From contig CALSBM010000104.1 of the NCBI GenBank assembly GCA_943373175.1, positions 1 to 6,389 on the forward strand: a stretch of DNA of 6,389 bases, written 5' to 3'. The position numbers and the translations under genes are program-made. Position 1 is the stretch's first letter. Every line of letters starts with the position of its first letter. The DNA comes from JAIXUI01 sp943373175. Its GTDB lineage: Bacteria > Bacteroidota > Bacteroidia > UBA7662 > JAIXUI01. The notes under the pieces were generated by a model. That model was not told the origin of the DNA, did no database searches, and saw nothing but the letters and a program-made list of their open reading frames with translations. Positions 6,025 to 6,389 of this stretch are shown piece after piece.

Positions 6025-6389
6025 TCAATACCGCACCAAAACCCGTTCGGTTTGTACCGTGCCGTCTGTGGTGATGACGGTCATCAGATACACGCCGTTG
6101 GCGGCGGTGGTGGGTAGCTCGATGCGGCTTTCGCCTTGTGGCTGTTGCCAATTTTCAATTACTCTGCCACTGAGGTCGGTAATTCTTACTTCCTTCAACC
6201 TTCTTCCGGCCAATTGGTCAATCACCAGCGTGCTTTCATAAGCATACAGGCGCAGTGGTTGGACTTGCGTTGGGTTTTGGGTCGAAGTTAACATCGGGTT
6301 GATCCACAAACGGAAGCGGTTCGTCCACACTTGGGCTTGGGTCGAAGTGATTGAGTAACTGCTCGCTCTCAGGTTGTGCATTGTGCCAC
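6025..6389 (-). CDS. C-terminal end of a T9SS-exported protein, truncated by window edge
   Basis: The frame stays open from the right edge to a TGA at 6025-6027, giving 120 complete codons. An ATG at 6381 is preceded in frame by codons for Gly and Thr and by no stop, so it is probably internal and the gene continues outside the window. The first part contains SSYSITSTQAQVWTNRFRLW, matching the Y.f.....RF.L pattern seen just before sorting domains. The last 75 or so residues are a T9SS type A sorting domain: LKEVRITDLSGRVIENW, NGVYLMTVITTDG and the terminal TERVLVRY. Such domains guide export through the outer membrane and are usually cleaved off. The function of the missing passenger part cannot be known. 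GC is about 52% in sampled lines, above the roughly 40% of the left-edge gene. Transcription likely ends at the hairpins at 5857-6005. Confidence 0.88.
   Translation of the reverse strand, partial: GTMHNLRASSYSITSTQAQVWTNRFRLWINPMLTSTQNPTQVQPLRLYAYESTLVIDQLAGRRLKEVRITDLSGRVIENWQQPQGESRIELPTTAANGVYLMTVITTDGTVQTERVLVRY

Noticed and set aside
5816..6151. Minus-strand ORF of 111 codons spanning the ahcY end and the hairpins
   Set aside because: It is out of frame with the real sorting-domain gene, runs through the terminator and both hairpins, and has an arginine/histidine-rich composition with no recognisable domain.
6025..6381. Reading the right-edge ORF as a complete small protein starting at the ATG at 6381
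   Set aside because: The frame is open upstream to the edge, there is no signal peptide after that ATG, and a sorting domain is expected only at the end of a larger exported protein.

Overview
The window looks like a chromosomal segment from a Bacteroidota bacterium, most likely of the Flavobacteriales/Chitinophagales type. The evidence is two proteins ending in, or consisting of, type IX secretion system (T9SS) C-terminal sorting domains, a short-form adenylate kinase next to an Obg GTPase with the Bacteroidota-style N-terminus, no Shine-Dalgarno sequences ahead of the starts, and an exact match to the Bacteroidota -7 promoter element (TAnnTTTG) ahead of adk. Species cannot be told from the sequence.

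Layout, left to right. Positions 1-668 hold the first 222 codons of a minus-strand gene for an exported, cysteine-containing protein, cut by the window edge. Its N-terminus resembles the 'SHxxGGE...YRDC' start of large gliding-type surface proteins of this phylum. A short AT-rich gap (669-811) carries a 12-bp direct repeat and the terminator of the next unit. Then come obg and adk on the minus strand (812-2388), overlapping by one base and probably one transcription unit. After a 152-bp gap comes a minus-strand gene for a secreted M1-family metallopeptidase with a T9SS sorting domain (2541-4481). A 47-bp divergent gap separates it from ahcY on the plus strand (4529-5836), which ends at a perfect 34-bp palindromic terminator. 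The 134 bp that follow (5891-6024) hold no gene but contain two more strong hairpins. The window closes with the C-terminal end of another T9SS-exported protein on the minus strand (6025-6389), with clearly higher GC than the first gene.

How the genes relate. adk and obg are housekeeping genes (nucleotide balance; ribosome assembly and stress GTPase) and ahcY belongs to the S-adenosylmethionine recycling pathway. They are interleaved with genes for exported proteins. I see no defence system, mobile element, CRISPR array, RNA gene or obvious new multi-gene system. The items most worth a second look are the cluster of hairpins after ahcY (probably dispersed palindromic repeats), the divergent exported protein at the left edge, and the promoter evidence that moves the adk start.
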